DNA of 64,000 bases. It comes from Lactobacillus sp. PV012. Its GTDB lineage: Bacteria > Bacillota > Bacilli > Lactobacillales > Lactobacillaceae. The stretch is from the NCBI RefSeq assembly GCF_014522325.1, contig NZ_CP041983.1, forward strand, positions 930,001-994,000, read 5' to 3'. Of this stretch, positions 29,414 through 38,974 are shown in pieces. The notes beneath the pieces were generated by a model. The model was not told where the DNA came from and searched no databases. It saw nothing but the letters and a program-made list of their open reading frames with translations. The translations under genes were made by a program, and so were the position numbers. Each line of letters begins with the position of its first letter. The first letter of the stretch is position 1.

Positions 29414-31336
29414 CTAATAAAGTCCTTTTTCTACTAATTCTTTTGTAATAAAACTACTATAATACTTTGATCCTATGTCATTTGGATGTGTATGATCATC
29501 ATAAAACCAATTTGGATGAGCAGTAGCAACAGCATTCCAGTTAATAATATATAAGTTTTTGTATTTCTTACTTTCTTTTTGCAAAAGATTATTTACTGGT
29601 TTTTGCCAAGTACGAGTTGGCACATAAACATTGACCCAAAATACGCGTCGTTTTTTACCAACAATCTGCATTACATGTTCCAAATCTTGGGGTGGAAACA
29701 TTCCATTTGTTCCTAATCCAACCAAAACATTTTTGTTTAAAACTCCCTCAGCTTTGTACTTTTCAAACAAAGGAATTGTATCAGATAATTGACGAGAAAC
29801 GGCAGCATCAATTATGGCATGGGGCATCAACTTCTTAAGATTTTCACTAGAGCCGGCCATTACCGAATCGCCAATTGCAGTTACCGGAAGCTGACGCGCT
29901 AACTGAAGTTGTTCTTGGCTAATACCATATTTTTCAAAACTTTTATTTACTGGGTGTGCCTTAGCAGCCTTTTTTGCCTTAGCTAATAAAGTATTTTTAG
30001 TAGTTGTTTTTTTAGATTGACGTTTTGCTTTTGCAATTAATTTCTTATTATCTTGAAGTTGTTGCTTTCTATTTTTCTGAATTTGCTTTGCAAGTGGAGA
30101 AGCATTAGGATCTTCTGCTTTAGCAGCTGGTGACTTGAGAATTGCTACACTACCTGCTACTAAGAAAAACGCACTTACGATACCTACTACTTTTTGAGCT
30201 ACAAAGTGTCCATTAAAAGTAAAGAATCTTCTAAGATAAGTTTGAACCTTTTTAACAGTAAGTTTGCCAAATGGTTTTTCAATGTAACGATATGTTAATT
30301 CAGAAACTATTAAAATTAATGCTACTTCAATTACACGATATAAAATCACATGGTCGGCAATATTTTTAACCTTATCTTCAAAGAAAATCATAATTGGAAA
30401 CTGATAGAGATAAATCCCATAAGAACGTGATCCAATCCATTTAAAAAGTGGATTAGTTAGCCAAGCATTCCAATGAGAAGAAGGATGGGCAATTACAGCA
30501 ACTAAAATCATTGTTAAGAATGAGAAAATAAACATCCCGCCACGATATGGGAAAGCATGCTGTGGATTTAATGCTGGGGTTGCTGTCATCCAAAGTATTA
30601 AAATTAAGGTTAAGGCACCAATTAAATCTAAAATTACTCCGTGAGTTTTGCCGGCTTTTTTATTAAGCTTCCAAGTTGGCCAAATTATCGCCAACATTGC
30701 ACCTAATCCCAGTGAGAAAAAACGTGTATCACTACCATAATAAATTCGACTAGTATCTACACCTGGCTTGAATAAAATTGCCATTTCAAGTGCTGAAAAG
30801 ATTGTCAAAGCAGTAATAATCCAAAAGCGTGTTTTTTTCTTCTTTACTTTGGTCATTAAGAGCCAAATTACAAGAGGCCATAAAATATAAAATTGCCCCT
30901 CAATCGACATCGTCCATAAATGAACAAAGGGTGATTCATTGGCTGCAAAACGTTCAAAATAGCTTTGTCCGTTAAAAATTTCCCAAATATTATAAACATT
31001 CAATAAGTTAGTAATTACTATTTGATACAACTTTGCCAATAAATTTCTTTGAAATAGCAAAATATACGTTCCCGCCATCCAAATAACAGCTATCATTTGA
31101 GGATAAAGTTTTTTTATCCGGCGCAAATAGAAACCTTTAGTATCATATTTTCCACTTTCTTCATATGCATGAAACATATGATCAGTAACTAAATAACCAG
31201 ATAATACCAGAAAAATTGGTACTCCAAGATACCCACCTATGAATCTATTAGGATCTAAGTGATATAAAATAACTCCAATTACGGCTAATGCTCTTAAACC
31301 AGCATAACCAGTAATAAAGCGGTTTTTATTTTTCAA
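29414..31336 (-). CDS. oatA: OatA-like peptidoglycan O-acetyltransferase (acyltransferase 3 + SGNH)
   Basis: 640 aa: an N-terminal acyltransferase-3 domain of about ten TM helices (1-410; GYAGLRALAVIGVILYHL with the conserved His), a lysine-rich linker, and an extracellular SGNH domain with the nucleophile in TAIGDSVMAG (about 490), a GLGTNG block and the DxxH pair in DDHTHPND (about 614-617). This is the architecture of OatA, which O-acetylates MurNAc and gives lysozyme resistance. All catalytic residues are present. O-acetylation of another wall glycan is possible. Confidence 0.88.
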   Translation of the reverse strand: MKNKNRFITGYAGLRALAVIGVILYHLDPNRFIGGYLGVPIFLVLSGYLVTDHMFHAYEESGKYDTKGFYLRRIKKLYPQMIAVIWMAGTYILLFQRNLLAKLYQIVITNLLNVYNIWEIFNGQSYFERFAANESPFVHLWTMSIEGQFYILWPLVIWLLMTKVKKKKTRFWIITALTIFSALEMAILFKPGVDTSRIYYGSDTRFFSLGLGAMLAIIWPTWKLNKKAGKTHGVILDLIGALTLILILWMTATPALNPQHAFPYRGGMFIFSFLTMILVAVIAHPSSHWNAWLTNPLFKWIGSRSYGIYLYQFPIMIFFEDKVKNIADHVILYRVIEVALILIVSELTYRYIEKPFGKLTVKKVQTYLRRFFTFNGHFVAQKVVGIVSAFFLVAGSVAILKSPAAKAEDPNASPLAKQIQKNRKQQLQDNKKLIAKAKRQSKKTTTKNTLLAKAKKAAKAHPVNKSFEKYGISQEQLQLARQLPVTAIGDSVMAGSSENLKKLMPHAIIDAAVSRQLSDTIPLFEKYKAEGVLNKNVLVGLGTNGMFPPQDLEHVMQIVGKKRRVFWVNVYVPTRTWQKPVNNLLQKESKKYKNLYIINWNAVATAHPNWFYDDHTHPNDIGSKYYSSFITKELVEKGLY

Positions 31337-31359
31337 AAGTATTACTCCAAATTCTTATT

Positions 31360-32643
31360 TTATTCTACAAATTCAAACGTCAAATCACCAATGTGCACTT
31401 CATCACCTTCATGTGCACCCTTAGCACGAAGAGCATCATCAACACCCATTTTCTTTAACTTACGTGCCAAAAGCATAATTCCATCTGTGTGATCTAAGTT
31501 AGTCATTTGAACTAAACGCTCAAGTTTTTCACCAGTAACTGTGTAGTCACTTTCACCAGTTTTTGTGATTTCAAAACTATTATCTGGACGTTTATAAACA
31601 AATTCTTTTTCTTGAACTTCTGCTTCTCCAGGTTCTTGGGCTTCCTTTTGAGCTACCTCATCAACCACATCAGCTGCTGCACTCATTAATTCATTTACAC
31701 CTTTATGAGTGACACTTGAAATTGGATAGACCTTTTTATCACCAAGTTTTTTCTTAAACTCTGCTAATTTTTCTTCACTACCAGGAATATCCATTTGGGT
31801 AGCGACAATCAATTCTTTCTTGGTAGTTAAATCAGAAGTGTAATTTCCAAGCTCTTTCTTGATAGTTTTGTAATCTTCATAAGCATCACGGCCATTATTA
31901 GGATCCATCGAAACCATGTGCAAGATAACTTTTGTTCTTTCCACGTGACGTAAGAATTGGATTCCTAATCCTACTCCATCAGCTGCCCCTTCAATTAATC
32001 CTGGTAAATCAGCCATTGAAAAGTCGCGTCCATCTGGTAAAACAACCATCCCTAAATTAGGAGTTAAAGTTGTAAAATGATAAGCTGCAATCTTTGGCTT
32101 TGCTTTAGTAACTACCGATAAAAGCGTAGATTTACCTACTGAGGGAAAACCTACTAACCCTACATCTGCCAAAACTTTTAATTCTAAGCGTAAAGTTCTG
32201 AATTCTCCAGGTTCTCCATTTTCTGCAATTTCAGGTGCAGTGCGTGTTGAAGTAGCAAAGTGAATATTACCACGACCACCACGGCCACCCTTAGCTACCA
32301 TAAGTTCTTGACCATTTTTTACTAGGTCACCTAGTAATTCACCAGTATTAAAATCATACACAGTAGTTCCCATTGGAACCTTTAAATAAACATCTTTGGC
32401 ACCTTTACCATACTGAGATTTAATTCTTCCATTTTCACCATTATCGGCTTTGAACTTGCGTCTAAAACGAAAATCCATTAATGTTCGCAAACCTGAGTCT
32501 GCAACTAAAATGATGCTACCGCCACGGCCACCATCACCGCCAGCTGGGCCACCAAGTGGAACATACTTTTCATGGCGGAAAGCTACAGCTCCATCGCCAC
32601 CTTTTCCAGCTTGAACATCAATTTTTGTTTGATCAACAAACAT
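31360..32643 (-). CDS. obgE: GTPase ObgE/CgtA
   Basis: Ribosome-associated GTPase linked to 50S assembly and stress. The 427-aa protein has the glycine-rich Obg fold (about 1-158, many GG turns), the G domain with [13 protein letters not shown] and ATQMD, and a C-terminal OCT domain (about 350-427). Start MFVDQTKI (ATG 32641-32643) follows GGAGG at 7 nt; an ATG 15 nt further upstream overlaps the SD. Confidence 0.96.
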   Translation of the reverse strand: MFVDQTKIDVQAGKGGDGAVAFRHEKYVPLGGPAGGDGGRGGSIILVADSGLRTLMDFRFRRKFKADNGENGRIKSQYGKGAKDVYLKVPMGTTVYDFNTGELLGDLVKNGQELMVAKGGRGGRGNIHFATSTRTAPEIAENGEPGEFRTLRLELKVLADVGLVGFPSVGKSTLLSVVTKAKPKIAAYHFTTLTPNLGMVVLPDGRDFSMADLPGLIEGAADGVGLGIQFLRHVERTKVILHMVSMDPNNGRDAYEDYKTIKKELGNYTSDLTTKKELIVATQMDIPGSEEKLAEFKKKLGDKKVYPISSVTHKGVNELMSAAADVVDEVAQKEAQEPGEAEVQEKEFVYKRPDNSFEITKTGESDYTVTGEKLERLVQMTNLDHTDGIMLLARKLKKMGVDDALRAKGAHEGDEVHIGDLTFEFVE

Positions 32644-32722
32644 CTCTATCCCTCCCATTGTTTTATTCTATCTTATAATAACATAAGCACCTTGATATTT
32701 TAGTACTCATCTGTTTAATTTC

Positions 32723-34525
32723 TCATAAACTTAATTTTATCGTCTGTGCTTGTGGCAGAGTTAACCCAGCCTTTTTTAAATCATCAACTGACGCTTCTTT
32801 TATTTTTTTCAAGGAGCCAAATTCACGTAGTAATTTATTACGCGACTTGGGGCCAATGCCTTTGATTTCATCTAACTTACTTGCAAGAGAATTTTTAGCA
32901 TGCGTTCTACGGTGGAAAGTTATTGCAAATCTGTGCACTTCATCTTGGATACGCGTCATTAGATAAAACCCTTCAGACTTTGGATCCATTGGAATTAATT
33001 GATAATCTTCTCCTTTAGTTGGATCGCCAAAAATCAAGTGGTTAGTTCGGTGTTTATCATCTTTTACCATCCCTGCTACTGGAATCTGAATATTTAATTC
33101 GTTTCGTAACACATCCAAGCAAGCATCGACTTGAATTTGACCTCCATCCATTAAAATTAAATCAGGAAGAGGTTGATGTTCTTTTAAAAGACGACTATAT
33201 CTTCTACGCACTACTTCACGTGTATTTCCTACTTCATCGCCTCCATTTTGGTGCTCTACTTCTCCCTTTAATTTATATTTACGGTATTGCTTTTTATCAG
33301 GTTCCCCATCTGTAAAGACTACCAAAGCAGATACAGGATCTGTTCCTTGAATGTGAGAATGGTCAAAACTTTCAATTCGGTGACCGTAAGGCAAATGCAA
33401 GGCATCAAAGATTTCTTTCTGGGCTCCCTTAGTTTTCCGATTACCTAATTCTAAGAGTCTAAATTTTTCATCTAACTTAAGTTGGGCATTGTCCTTAGCC
33501 ATTTTTAATAAGGAGGCTTTTTGCCCACGTTGAGGTGTTCTTACAGGTACTTTTAGAACCTCACTTAGTGCTTCATTATCTAAACCTGCTGGCACTAAGA
33601 CTTCTTTCGGCAAAACACGATTCTTTTGATCATAAAATTGAGCAATAAATGATAAAAATTCATCTTCTGGATCAGTTGTATCGGTCAAAGGAAACATGCG
33701 AGTTTCTCGGCGCAATAATTTAGCTTGTCGTAAGAAAAAGATTTGAATTGAAATCCATGATTTATCAACATAAAAATTAAAAATATCTCTTTGAGTATGA
33801 TCATTAGAAATAATTTTTTGCTTTTCAACAGTTTGTTCAATGTAGTTTAGTTGATCACGAATTTCGGCGGCACGTTCAAACTCAAGCTTTTCAGCTGCTT
33901 GAGCCATTTTCTCATTTAAAGTCTTTTTAGCTTGTGAAATATCACCATTTAAAAAGCTCTTTATTTGCTTGATCTGTTCATCATATTCTTGCTTAGAAAC
34001 TTCTCTAAAACATGCTCCTAAACACTGCCCCATATGATAGTACAAACATGGTCTTCCTTGATGACCACTACACCTACGCAGAGGCCAAACTTTTTGAATA
34101 AACTTCAATGTTGCCTGAGCTGCATAAACATTAGGATAAGGGCCAAAATAATATCCACCATCTTTATGAACAACTGAAGTTAACTTTGTTTGCGGATCTC
34201 GTTCATTAGTAATTTCAATATAAGGATAACCAGTACCTTGTTTTAATTGCACATTATAGTAAGGCTGATATTTTTTAATTAAAGTAATTTCCAGTAAGAA
34301 AGATTCTTTATCTGAGGAAACAGTAATAATATCAAAATCTCTTATTTCCTTAACTAATTCTGCTCGGCGACCTACTTGCTTGCTTTTAAAATAAGAACGA
34401 ACTCTATTTTTTAAATTTTTAGACTTACCAACGTAAATTACCTTTCCGTTAACATCTTTCATTAAGTAGCATCCCGGCTGACTAGGTAATAATTTAAGTT
34501 TATTTTCAATAAATTCAGTTGCCAT
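32723..34525 (-). CDS. uvrC: UvrABC excision nuclease subunit C
   Basis: Makes both incisions in nucleotide excision repair. At 600 aa: GIY-YIG nuclease at the N-terminus (PGCYLMKDVNGKVIYVGKS), UVR motif that binds UvrB (about 200-235), RNase H-like nuclease with SFDHSHIQGTDP and LILMDGGQ, and the C-terminal (HhH)2. Complete. Separate transcription from obgE is possible (80-bp gap). Confidence 0.96.
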   Translation of the reverse strand: MATEFIENKLKLLPSQPGCYLMKDVNGKVIYVGKSKNLKNRVRSYFKSKQVGRRAELVKEIRDFDIITVSSDKESFLLEITLIKKYQPYYNVQLKQGTGYPYIEITNERDPQTKLTSVVHKDGGYYFGPYPNVYAAQATLKFIQKVWPLRRCSGHQGRPCLYYHMGQCLGACFREVSKQEYDEQIKQIKSFLNGDISQAKKTLNEKMAQAAEKLEFERAAEIRDQLNYIEQTVEKQKIISNDHTQRDIFNFYVDKSWISIQIFFLRQAKLLRRETRMFPLTDTTDPEDEFLSFIAQFYDQKNRVLPKEVLVPAGLDNEALSEVLKVPVRTPQRGQKASLLKMAKDNAQLKLDEKFRLLELGNRKTKGAQKEIFDALHLPYGHRIESFDHSHIQGTDPVSALVVFTDGEPDKKQYRKYKLKGEVEHQNGGDEVGNTREVVRRRYSRLLKEHQPLPDLILMDGGQIQVDACLDVLRNELNIQIPVAGMVKDDKHRTNHLIFGDPTKGEDYQLIPMDPKSEGFYLMTRIQDEVHRFAITFHRRTHAKNSLASKLDEIKGIGPKSRNKLLREFGSLKKIKEASVDDLKKAGLTLPQAQTIKLSL

Positions 34526-34657
34526 AATTTTCCTACTTTCTTTCTCATTATTTAAGGATTGATAAAATTAGCCTTATTTCTATCTTTTGATTTACCTTAT
34601 CTGCTGAATCGATTAAAATATAAAGTATATAATTCAGATAAGAGAAAGGTAATAAAA

Positions 34658-35587
34658 ATGAAAAATATTTATTTTAACCATGACGGAAATATTGATGATT
34701 TTGTTTCTTTGCTTTTACTTTTACAAGCACCTGACATTAAATTAATTGGTGTCAGTGCAATTGATGCAGATGGCTATATTGAACCTTCAGTAGAAGCTTG
34801 TCGCAAAATGATCGACCACTTTAATCTTCGTGGTGATAAATTAGAAGTTGCACGCTCAAACTCAAGAGCTATTCACCAGTTCCCTAAAGAATGGCGAATG
34901 GCTACATATTCATTTAACTACTTCCCTATCTTGAATGATACTAATAAGATTGAAACTCCTCAAGCAGCTTTACCTGCACACTTAGACATGATTGAAAAAA
35001 TTAAAAACTCAACTGAACCAGTTACTTTAGTAATGACTGGTCCTTTAACTGATTTAGCCCGTGCCTTAGAAATTGATCCAAGCATCCAAGATAACATTGA
35101 AAAACTTTACTGGATGGGTGGCTCAGTTGATGGTCATGGCAATGTAATGAGTGTTGATGCAGATGGTACCCAAGAATGGAATGCCTTTTGGGATCCTGAA
35201 GCCGTTGAAAAAGTTTTGGATTCAAAACTTGATATTCAAATGGTTGGTTTAGAAAGTACTGAAGAGATTCCTCTTACTGATGATTTACGTAATCACTGGG
35301 CCAAAAATCGTCAATACCCAGCTTTTGACTTAGTTGGATTGGGCTATAGTCTTATTGTTTCAATTCCTGGAGCAGAATTATATCTTTGGGATGTTCTGAC
35401 TACGATGAGTGCCTTAGATGATTCTGTAGTAAGCACCCAAAAAGTTAAAGCAGGTGTTTTAACAGAAGGCTTAGGGGCTGGTAGAATGTTTGAAACTCCA
35501 AATGGCAAAGAAATAACTTTAGTTACAAGTGCTAATAAGAATGCCTTCTTTGATAAGATGGATAGTATTCTCAAACGTCAAGCCTAA
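34658..35587 (+). CDS. Nucleoside hydrolase
   Basis: Inosine-uridine preferring nucleoside hydrolase family, 309 aa, splitting nucleosides to base and ribose. Calcium-site motif is NHDGNIDDFVSLLLLL (variant of DxDxxxDD), with VTLVMTGPLTDLA and WNAFWDPEA. The start ATG 34658 has AAAGG 8 nt upstream; a longer in-frame extension runs into the promoter region and is rejected. The stop overlaps the DedA start (TAATG). Confidence 0.9.
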   Translation: MKNIYFNHDGNIDDFVSLLLLLQAPDIKLIGVSAIDADGYIEPSVEACRKMIDHFNLRGDKLEVARSNSRAIHQFPKEWRMATYSFNYFPILNDTNKIETPQAALPAHLDMIEKIKNSTEPVTLVMTGPLTDLARALEIDPSIQDNIEKLYWMGGSVDGHGNVMSVDADGTQEWNAFWDPEAVEKVLDSKLDIQMVGLESTEEIPLTDDLRNHWAKNRQYPAFDLVGLGYSLIVSIPGAELYLWDVLTTMSALDDSVVSTQKVKAGVLTEGLGAGRMFETPNGKEITLVTSANKNAFFDKMDSILKRQA

Positions 35588-36198
35588 TGATTACTTGGAT
35601 TACAAGTTTTATAGAGCAATTTGGTTATTTAGCCTTATTATTATTAATTGCGATTGAAAATATTTTCCCACCTATTCCATCAGAAATCATTTTAACTTTA
35701 AGTGGATTTCTATCAACCAAAACAAGTCTAAACCTGGCAGGAATTATTATCTTTTCCACTTTGGGCTCTTTAATTGGAGCCATAATCTTATTTTCAATTA
35801 GTCGAAATCTAACTTTAACACGTTTAGAAAAAATTTTAAATACAAAATTTTGTAAACTACTCGGCTTTAAACAAGAAGATGCCCAAAAGGCCATCTCTTG
35901 GTTTGAAAAATACGGAATTGGCGCTATTTTTTACGGTCGTTGCATCCCAATCGTGAGAAGTTTAATTTCTATTCCAGCTGGTATCGCTCGAGTTGGTTGG
36001 GGAAAGTTTATTTTACTCACAACTGCTGGAAGCTTAATCTGGAATACTATTCTCATTCTTTTGGGTTACTACACCGGCCAAAACTGGGCAGTAGTTGTTA
36101 AAATTTTCGATGATTATACACTTATTATTGCTTTCATTATTTTATTAATTTTAATCTATTTACTTTACAAGTGGTATAAAGCTCGCTTGAAAAAGTAG
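35587..36198 (+). CDS. DedA family membrane protein
   Basis: A 203-aa DedA/SNARE-associated protein with about five hydrophobic segments. Motifs are ENIFPPIPSEIIL near the N-terminus and the family FYGRCIPIVRSLISIPAG segment. Homologues act in lipid-carrier or phospholipid flipping (UptA/PetA-type). Coupled to the nucleoside hydrolase by a TAATG overlap. Confidence 0.9.
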   Translation: MITWITSFIEQFGYLALLLLIAIENIFPPIPSEIILTLSGFLSTKTSLNLAGIIIFSTLGSLIGAIILFSISRNLTLTRLEKILNTKFCKLLGFKQEDAQKAISWFEKYGIGAIFYGRCIPIVRSLISIPAGIARVGWGKFILLTTAGSLIWNTILILLGYYTGQNWAVVVKIFDDYTLIIAFIILLILIYLLYKWYKARLKK

Positions 36199-36204
36199 TA
36201 TCTG

Positions 36205-36234
36205 GCGGTTCTGCAACAGCAGAACTGCTTTTTA
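36205..36234 (+). terminator. Terminator of the nucleoside hydrolase-dedA operon
   Basis: Perfect 10-bp stem GCGGTTCTGC/GCAGAACTGC with loop AACA followed by TTTTT, 6 bp after the DedA stop. Confidence 0.93.
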
Positions 36235-36285
36235 TATGATATAATATTTTTGTAAAAGTAACAATTATATTATTTAGGTGATCTT

Positions 36286-37095
36286 ATGTATAATTATCCA
36301 TACATTAAAAATTTCAATGAGTGGTGTGCTGGTCGTAATCTGCGCCCTGAAACCGTTATTTCAATTAACCAATCAATTAATTATTTTTGGAATTACTACC
36401 GGGATACTTCTAGCCATCCCCCTACCCTAGAAGATATTACCGGCCAAGATATTCGGCAATTTTTAGTGGAATTAGAAATTCGTCAAAATCGTTCTATTCA
36501 AACTATTAACAAATATGTAACTCATTTAAAAAAGTACTTTTCTTTTTTATACGATCATAAATTAATGCCAAACTATGTTCTCACTGATATTAAAGGTTAT
36601 ACCTTTGATCGTACTCCTCGTTTTTGCTTAGATTGGATCGATCATTTAGAAGAAATTGTTAAAAATTCTGCTGTAAGTCTAGATGCTAAAAAAATTCTGA
36701 TTTTAATTGCCCATGGTTATGAACCTGAAAAATTTTTAAAGTTGACACTTACAAGGGTCAAGGCAGACAAAATTATTACTAATTCTTTGTATCTAACTAC
36801 TCTATCTCAGCCTCTAATTGAAACGGACTTAATTTTTCATACCAAAAAGGGACTACCAATCACTGCTCTTACTTCTTTGAGTCGCCGTATTATACCTGAT
36901 CGGGAGATTTTAAACTTCAATTTAACGCCAGGCAGTTTACGTTTAAGCTACATTTATCGCTTAGTTAATGATTCTTCTCTTTCAGATGATGACTTAATGA
37001 AGTTGCTTCATGTCAATCGTAAAAATATTACTTACTATCGTGACCAAGCATATAAAGCTAAATTTACTAATTTTTCTCCTTCTTGGAAAAAATAA
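36286..37095 (+). CDS. Tyrosine-recombinase-like protein without catalytic residues
   Basis: A 269-aa protein with the fold signature of a phage-type integrase. The N-terminal SAM-like core-binding domain is recognisable (about 1-100; TINKYVTHLKKYFSFLYDH). In the catalytic part, Arg I is replaced (AHGYEPEKFLKL where TGLRxSELxxL is expected), the HxxRH box reads TPGSLRLS (both His lost, Arg219 kept), and LGHxxxxTT reads LHVNRKNITYY. It therefore should not cut DNA. It is monocistronic, with TATAAT-like sequence upstream. It may be a DNA-binding derivative of Xer. Confidence 0.75.
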   Translation: MYNYPYIKNFNEWCAGRNLRPETVISINQSINYFWNYYRDTSSHPPTLEDITGQDIRQFLVELEIRQNRSIQTINKYVTHLKKYFSFLYDHKLMPNYVLTDIKGYTFDRTPRFCLDWIDHLEEIVKNSAVSLDAKKILILIAHGYEPEKFLKLTLTRVKADKIITNSLYLTTLSQPLIETDLIFHTKKGLPITALTSLSRRIIPDREILNFNLTPGSLRLSYIYRLVNDSSLSDDDLMKLLHVNRKNITYYRDQAYKAKFTNFSPSWKK

Positions 37096-37185
37096 TACTT
37101 TATACTACTCTTCTTATCATAAAAAATATTACAATATATATTAGGTACAAGAATTTGTATAATTTATATTTAGAGGTAAGAGAAA

Positions 37186-38547
37186 ATGAAAGAACAAACT
37201 TCTGTACCTAAGAAACTGTCGTTTATCTCGATCTATTTTTTAGGTATTAATGCTGTTATTGGATCTGGGACATTTTTACTTCCGTCTACGATCTACAAAT
37301 ATATGAATTTGATGGCAATTGCAGTTTTGCTGTGTACAGCACTTACTGTCTCAATGATTGCCTTATGTTATGCTGATTTATCAAGTCGTTTTAAGGGTTC
37401 TGGAGCTGCTTGGCTTTATTCTTACAATGCGTTTGGTAGATTTGCTGGGTATGAACTTGGAATATTTACCTGGTTTTTAGGATGTACTACTTTGTCAGCC
37501 GAAGTTGTAGCTTTGCTTACTATTCTTAAAAGTTTCCTACCAGTCTTTAACAATCCAGTTGTTTACACCTCAGGAGTTATTTTCTTAATTTTACTTTTTT
37601 CTATCATTAACTTCTTTGGTAGATCATGGGTAAAAGCTGTTAATAATGTTTCTGCTGCCGCAAAGATTATTACTTTGATTGTCTTCATTGCAGTCGGAGT
37701 TTTCTTTGTTAAAAAGTTTAACTACAGTCACATTATTCCAGCTGCTGCTTTGACTGGGGTAGGACCATTTTTTAAACACTTCGGTGCTGCCTTTACTCCT
37801 ATCTTTTATTTATTTACTGGATTTTCATTTATTCCAATTGCTGCTAAGCAAATGAAAAATCCTGAAAAAAATATTCCTCGAGTTTTAATTGCAGTTATGA
37901 CTAGTGTTACTATTTTGGACTGCTTGATGTTATTAGTAGCTATTGGACTTGCAGGAACTAAGTTAGGTGGTTACTCTAACCCACTTGCTAGTGCTTTAAA
38001 GACTGGAGTTGGTGAATGGGGCTTTGCCTTTATGATTGTTGGAATGTTAATTTCAATCTTTGGAGTAGCATTTTCAGCATCATTCAACACCCCTTCTTTA
38101 ATAGCTTCTTTAGCTACTGAACATGATATGTTACCAAGTTGGATGGGTAAAAAGAACAAACATGATGCACCTTGGGTAGGTATTATTTTTACCGCTATTT
38201 TATCAGGTGCCCTAGCAACTCAAAGTTACTTATTCTTAGTTTCATGTACTGTTTTAGCATCATTTGTTCAATATGTTCCATCTATTTTAGCTGTAATTAA
38301 GTTTAAGCACACTAATGAATATCCAACTCATGGATTTTCACTTCCAGGAAAATACACTATTCCAATTATCGCCCTCTTAATTTCTTGCTACATGGTAACT
38401 AATTTTACTGCCAAAACTCTCTTAATTGGTAGTGCAGTTGCCGTAATTGCTGCAGGTTGTTACTTCTTTATTGATCGGGACAAAGATAAAGAAGCTAAAC
38501 ATGAAGCTTGGCTTGCTTCGCTAAGAAATAAAGATTTTAAAGATTAA
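37186..38547 (+). CDS. APC-family amino acid permease
   Basis: A 453-aa transporter with about 12 TM helices; the TM1 motif INAVIGSGTFLLPSTIY (GSG helix break that binds the amino-acid backbone) is typical of the APC superfamily. Later FSFIPIAAKQMKNPEKNIPR fits amino-acid/polyamine transporters. The substrate cannot be told from the sequence. A strong RBS (AGAGGTAAG) precedes the ATG and a terminator follows. Confidence 0.9.
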   Translation: MKEQTSVPKKLSFISIYFLGINAVIGSGTFLLPSTIYKYMNLMAIAVLLCTALTVSMIALCYADLSSRFKGSGAAWLYSYNAFGRFAGYELGIFTWFLGCTTLSAEVVALLTILKSFLPVFNNPVVYTSGVIFLILLFSIINFFGRSWVKAVNNVSAAAKIITLIVFIAVGVFFVKKFNYSHIIPAAALTGVGPFFKHFGAAFTPIFYLFTGFSFIPIAAKQMKNPEKNIPRVLIAVMTSVTILDCLMLLVAIGLAGTKLGGYSNPLASALKTGVGEWGFAFMIVGMLISIFGVAFSASFNTPSLIASLATEHDMLPSWMGKKNKHDAPWVGIIFTAILSGALATQSYLFLVSCTVLASFVQYVPSILAVIKFKHTNEYPTHGFSLPGKYTIPIIALLISCYMVTNFTAKTLLIGSAVAVIAAGCYFFIDRDKDKEAKHEAWLASLRNKDFKD

Positions 38548-38555
38548 TTATTAAC

Positions 38556-38598
38556 TAAAAAGCAACCTAGCTCTTGCAATAGTTAGGCTGCTTTTTGT
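38556..38598 (+). terminator. Terminator of the APC permease gene
   Basis: Stem AAAGCA-CCTA(G)CT / AG(T)TAGG-TGCTTT with one mismatch, loop CTTGCAAT, followed by TTTTT. Confidence 0.8.
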
Positions 38599-38634
38599 AT
38601 GATTAAATAAACAATTAGGGAAAGGATGACTAAA

Positions 38635-38772
38635 ATGGGTTTAACTTTCAAGAAAAATGATGACTTAGAAAAGGCTTTTGAACGTTTTGCGATCTTGCCA
38701 GATGATCCTAAAGTAGATGGTAAGAAAAAGCCAGAAGATGAAGATAAAAAGAAGAAAGATAAAAAAGACTAG
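38635..38772 (+). CDS. Small conserved protein (SPJ_0845-like), 45 aa
   Basis: Short ORF MGLTFKKNDDLEKAFERFAI followed by LPDDPKVDG and a K/E/D-rich tail. It resembles the short SPJ_0845-type proteins of Lactobacillales, which share the FKKxDDLxxxFxxFA start. AAAGG lies 9 nt before ATG 38635-38637; the ATG at 38626 abuts the SD and is less likely. The gene is flanked by terminators on both sides. Function unknown. Confidence 0.7.
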   Translation: MGLTFKKNDDLEKAFERFAILPDDPKVDGKKKPEDEDKKKKDKKD

Positions 38773-38774
38773 TT

Positions 38775-38812
38775 AAAAGGGATGCTATCAATTTATGGTA
38801 GCGTCCCTTTTA
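38775..38812. terminator. Terminator after the 45-aa gene
   Basis: Inverted repeat AAAAGGGATGCTA/TAGCGTCCCTTTT with an 11-nt loop; symmetric A/T tracts allow use in both directions, also for the adhesin gene. Confidence 0.85.
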
Positions 38813-38852
38813 ACTTATAGCTTATCTTGGGTTAAATTATAACAAAAATGAT

Positions 38853-38974
38853 GTTAAAAATGTGTGTAAAGGAAATCTAACATATTTTCTAACACTTTTT
38901 GCGCGTAAAATCTTAAAATACGCACATAATGTGCGCGTAAAAATGTTAGAAAAGAAAATCGCACATCTTTTAAC
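38853..38974. repeat. Nested palindromic repeat ending the adhesin gene
   Basis: Imperfect nested inverted repeats. The outer arms are GTTAAAAATGTGTG (38853) and CGCACATCTTTTAAC (ending 38974). The inner arms are TTTTCTAACACTTTTTGCGCG (from 38886) and CGCGTAAAAATGTTAGAAAA (ending 38953). A direct repeat also occurs: TCTAACACTTTTTGCGC near 38889 and TTTAACACTTTTTTGTGC near 38969. It supplies the last codons and the stop of the adhesin. It looks like a MITE-like or REP-like element, but I cannot show copies elsewhere. Confidence 0.55.

Noticed and set aside
34559..34657. N-terminal extension of the nucleoside hydrolase
   Set aside because: It covers the promoter and SD region, and family members begin at the later ATG.
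36286..37095. Prophage integrase
   Set aside because: No phage genes or attachment-site repeats nearby, and catalytic residues are lost.
38853..38974. CRISPR array
   Set aside because: The repeats are inverted and nested, with no regular spacers and no cas genes.
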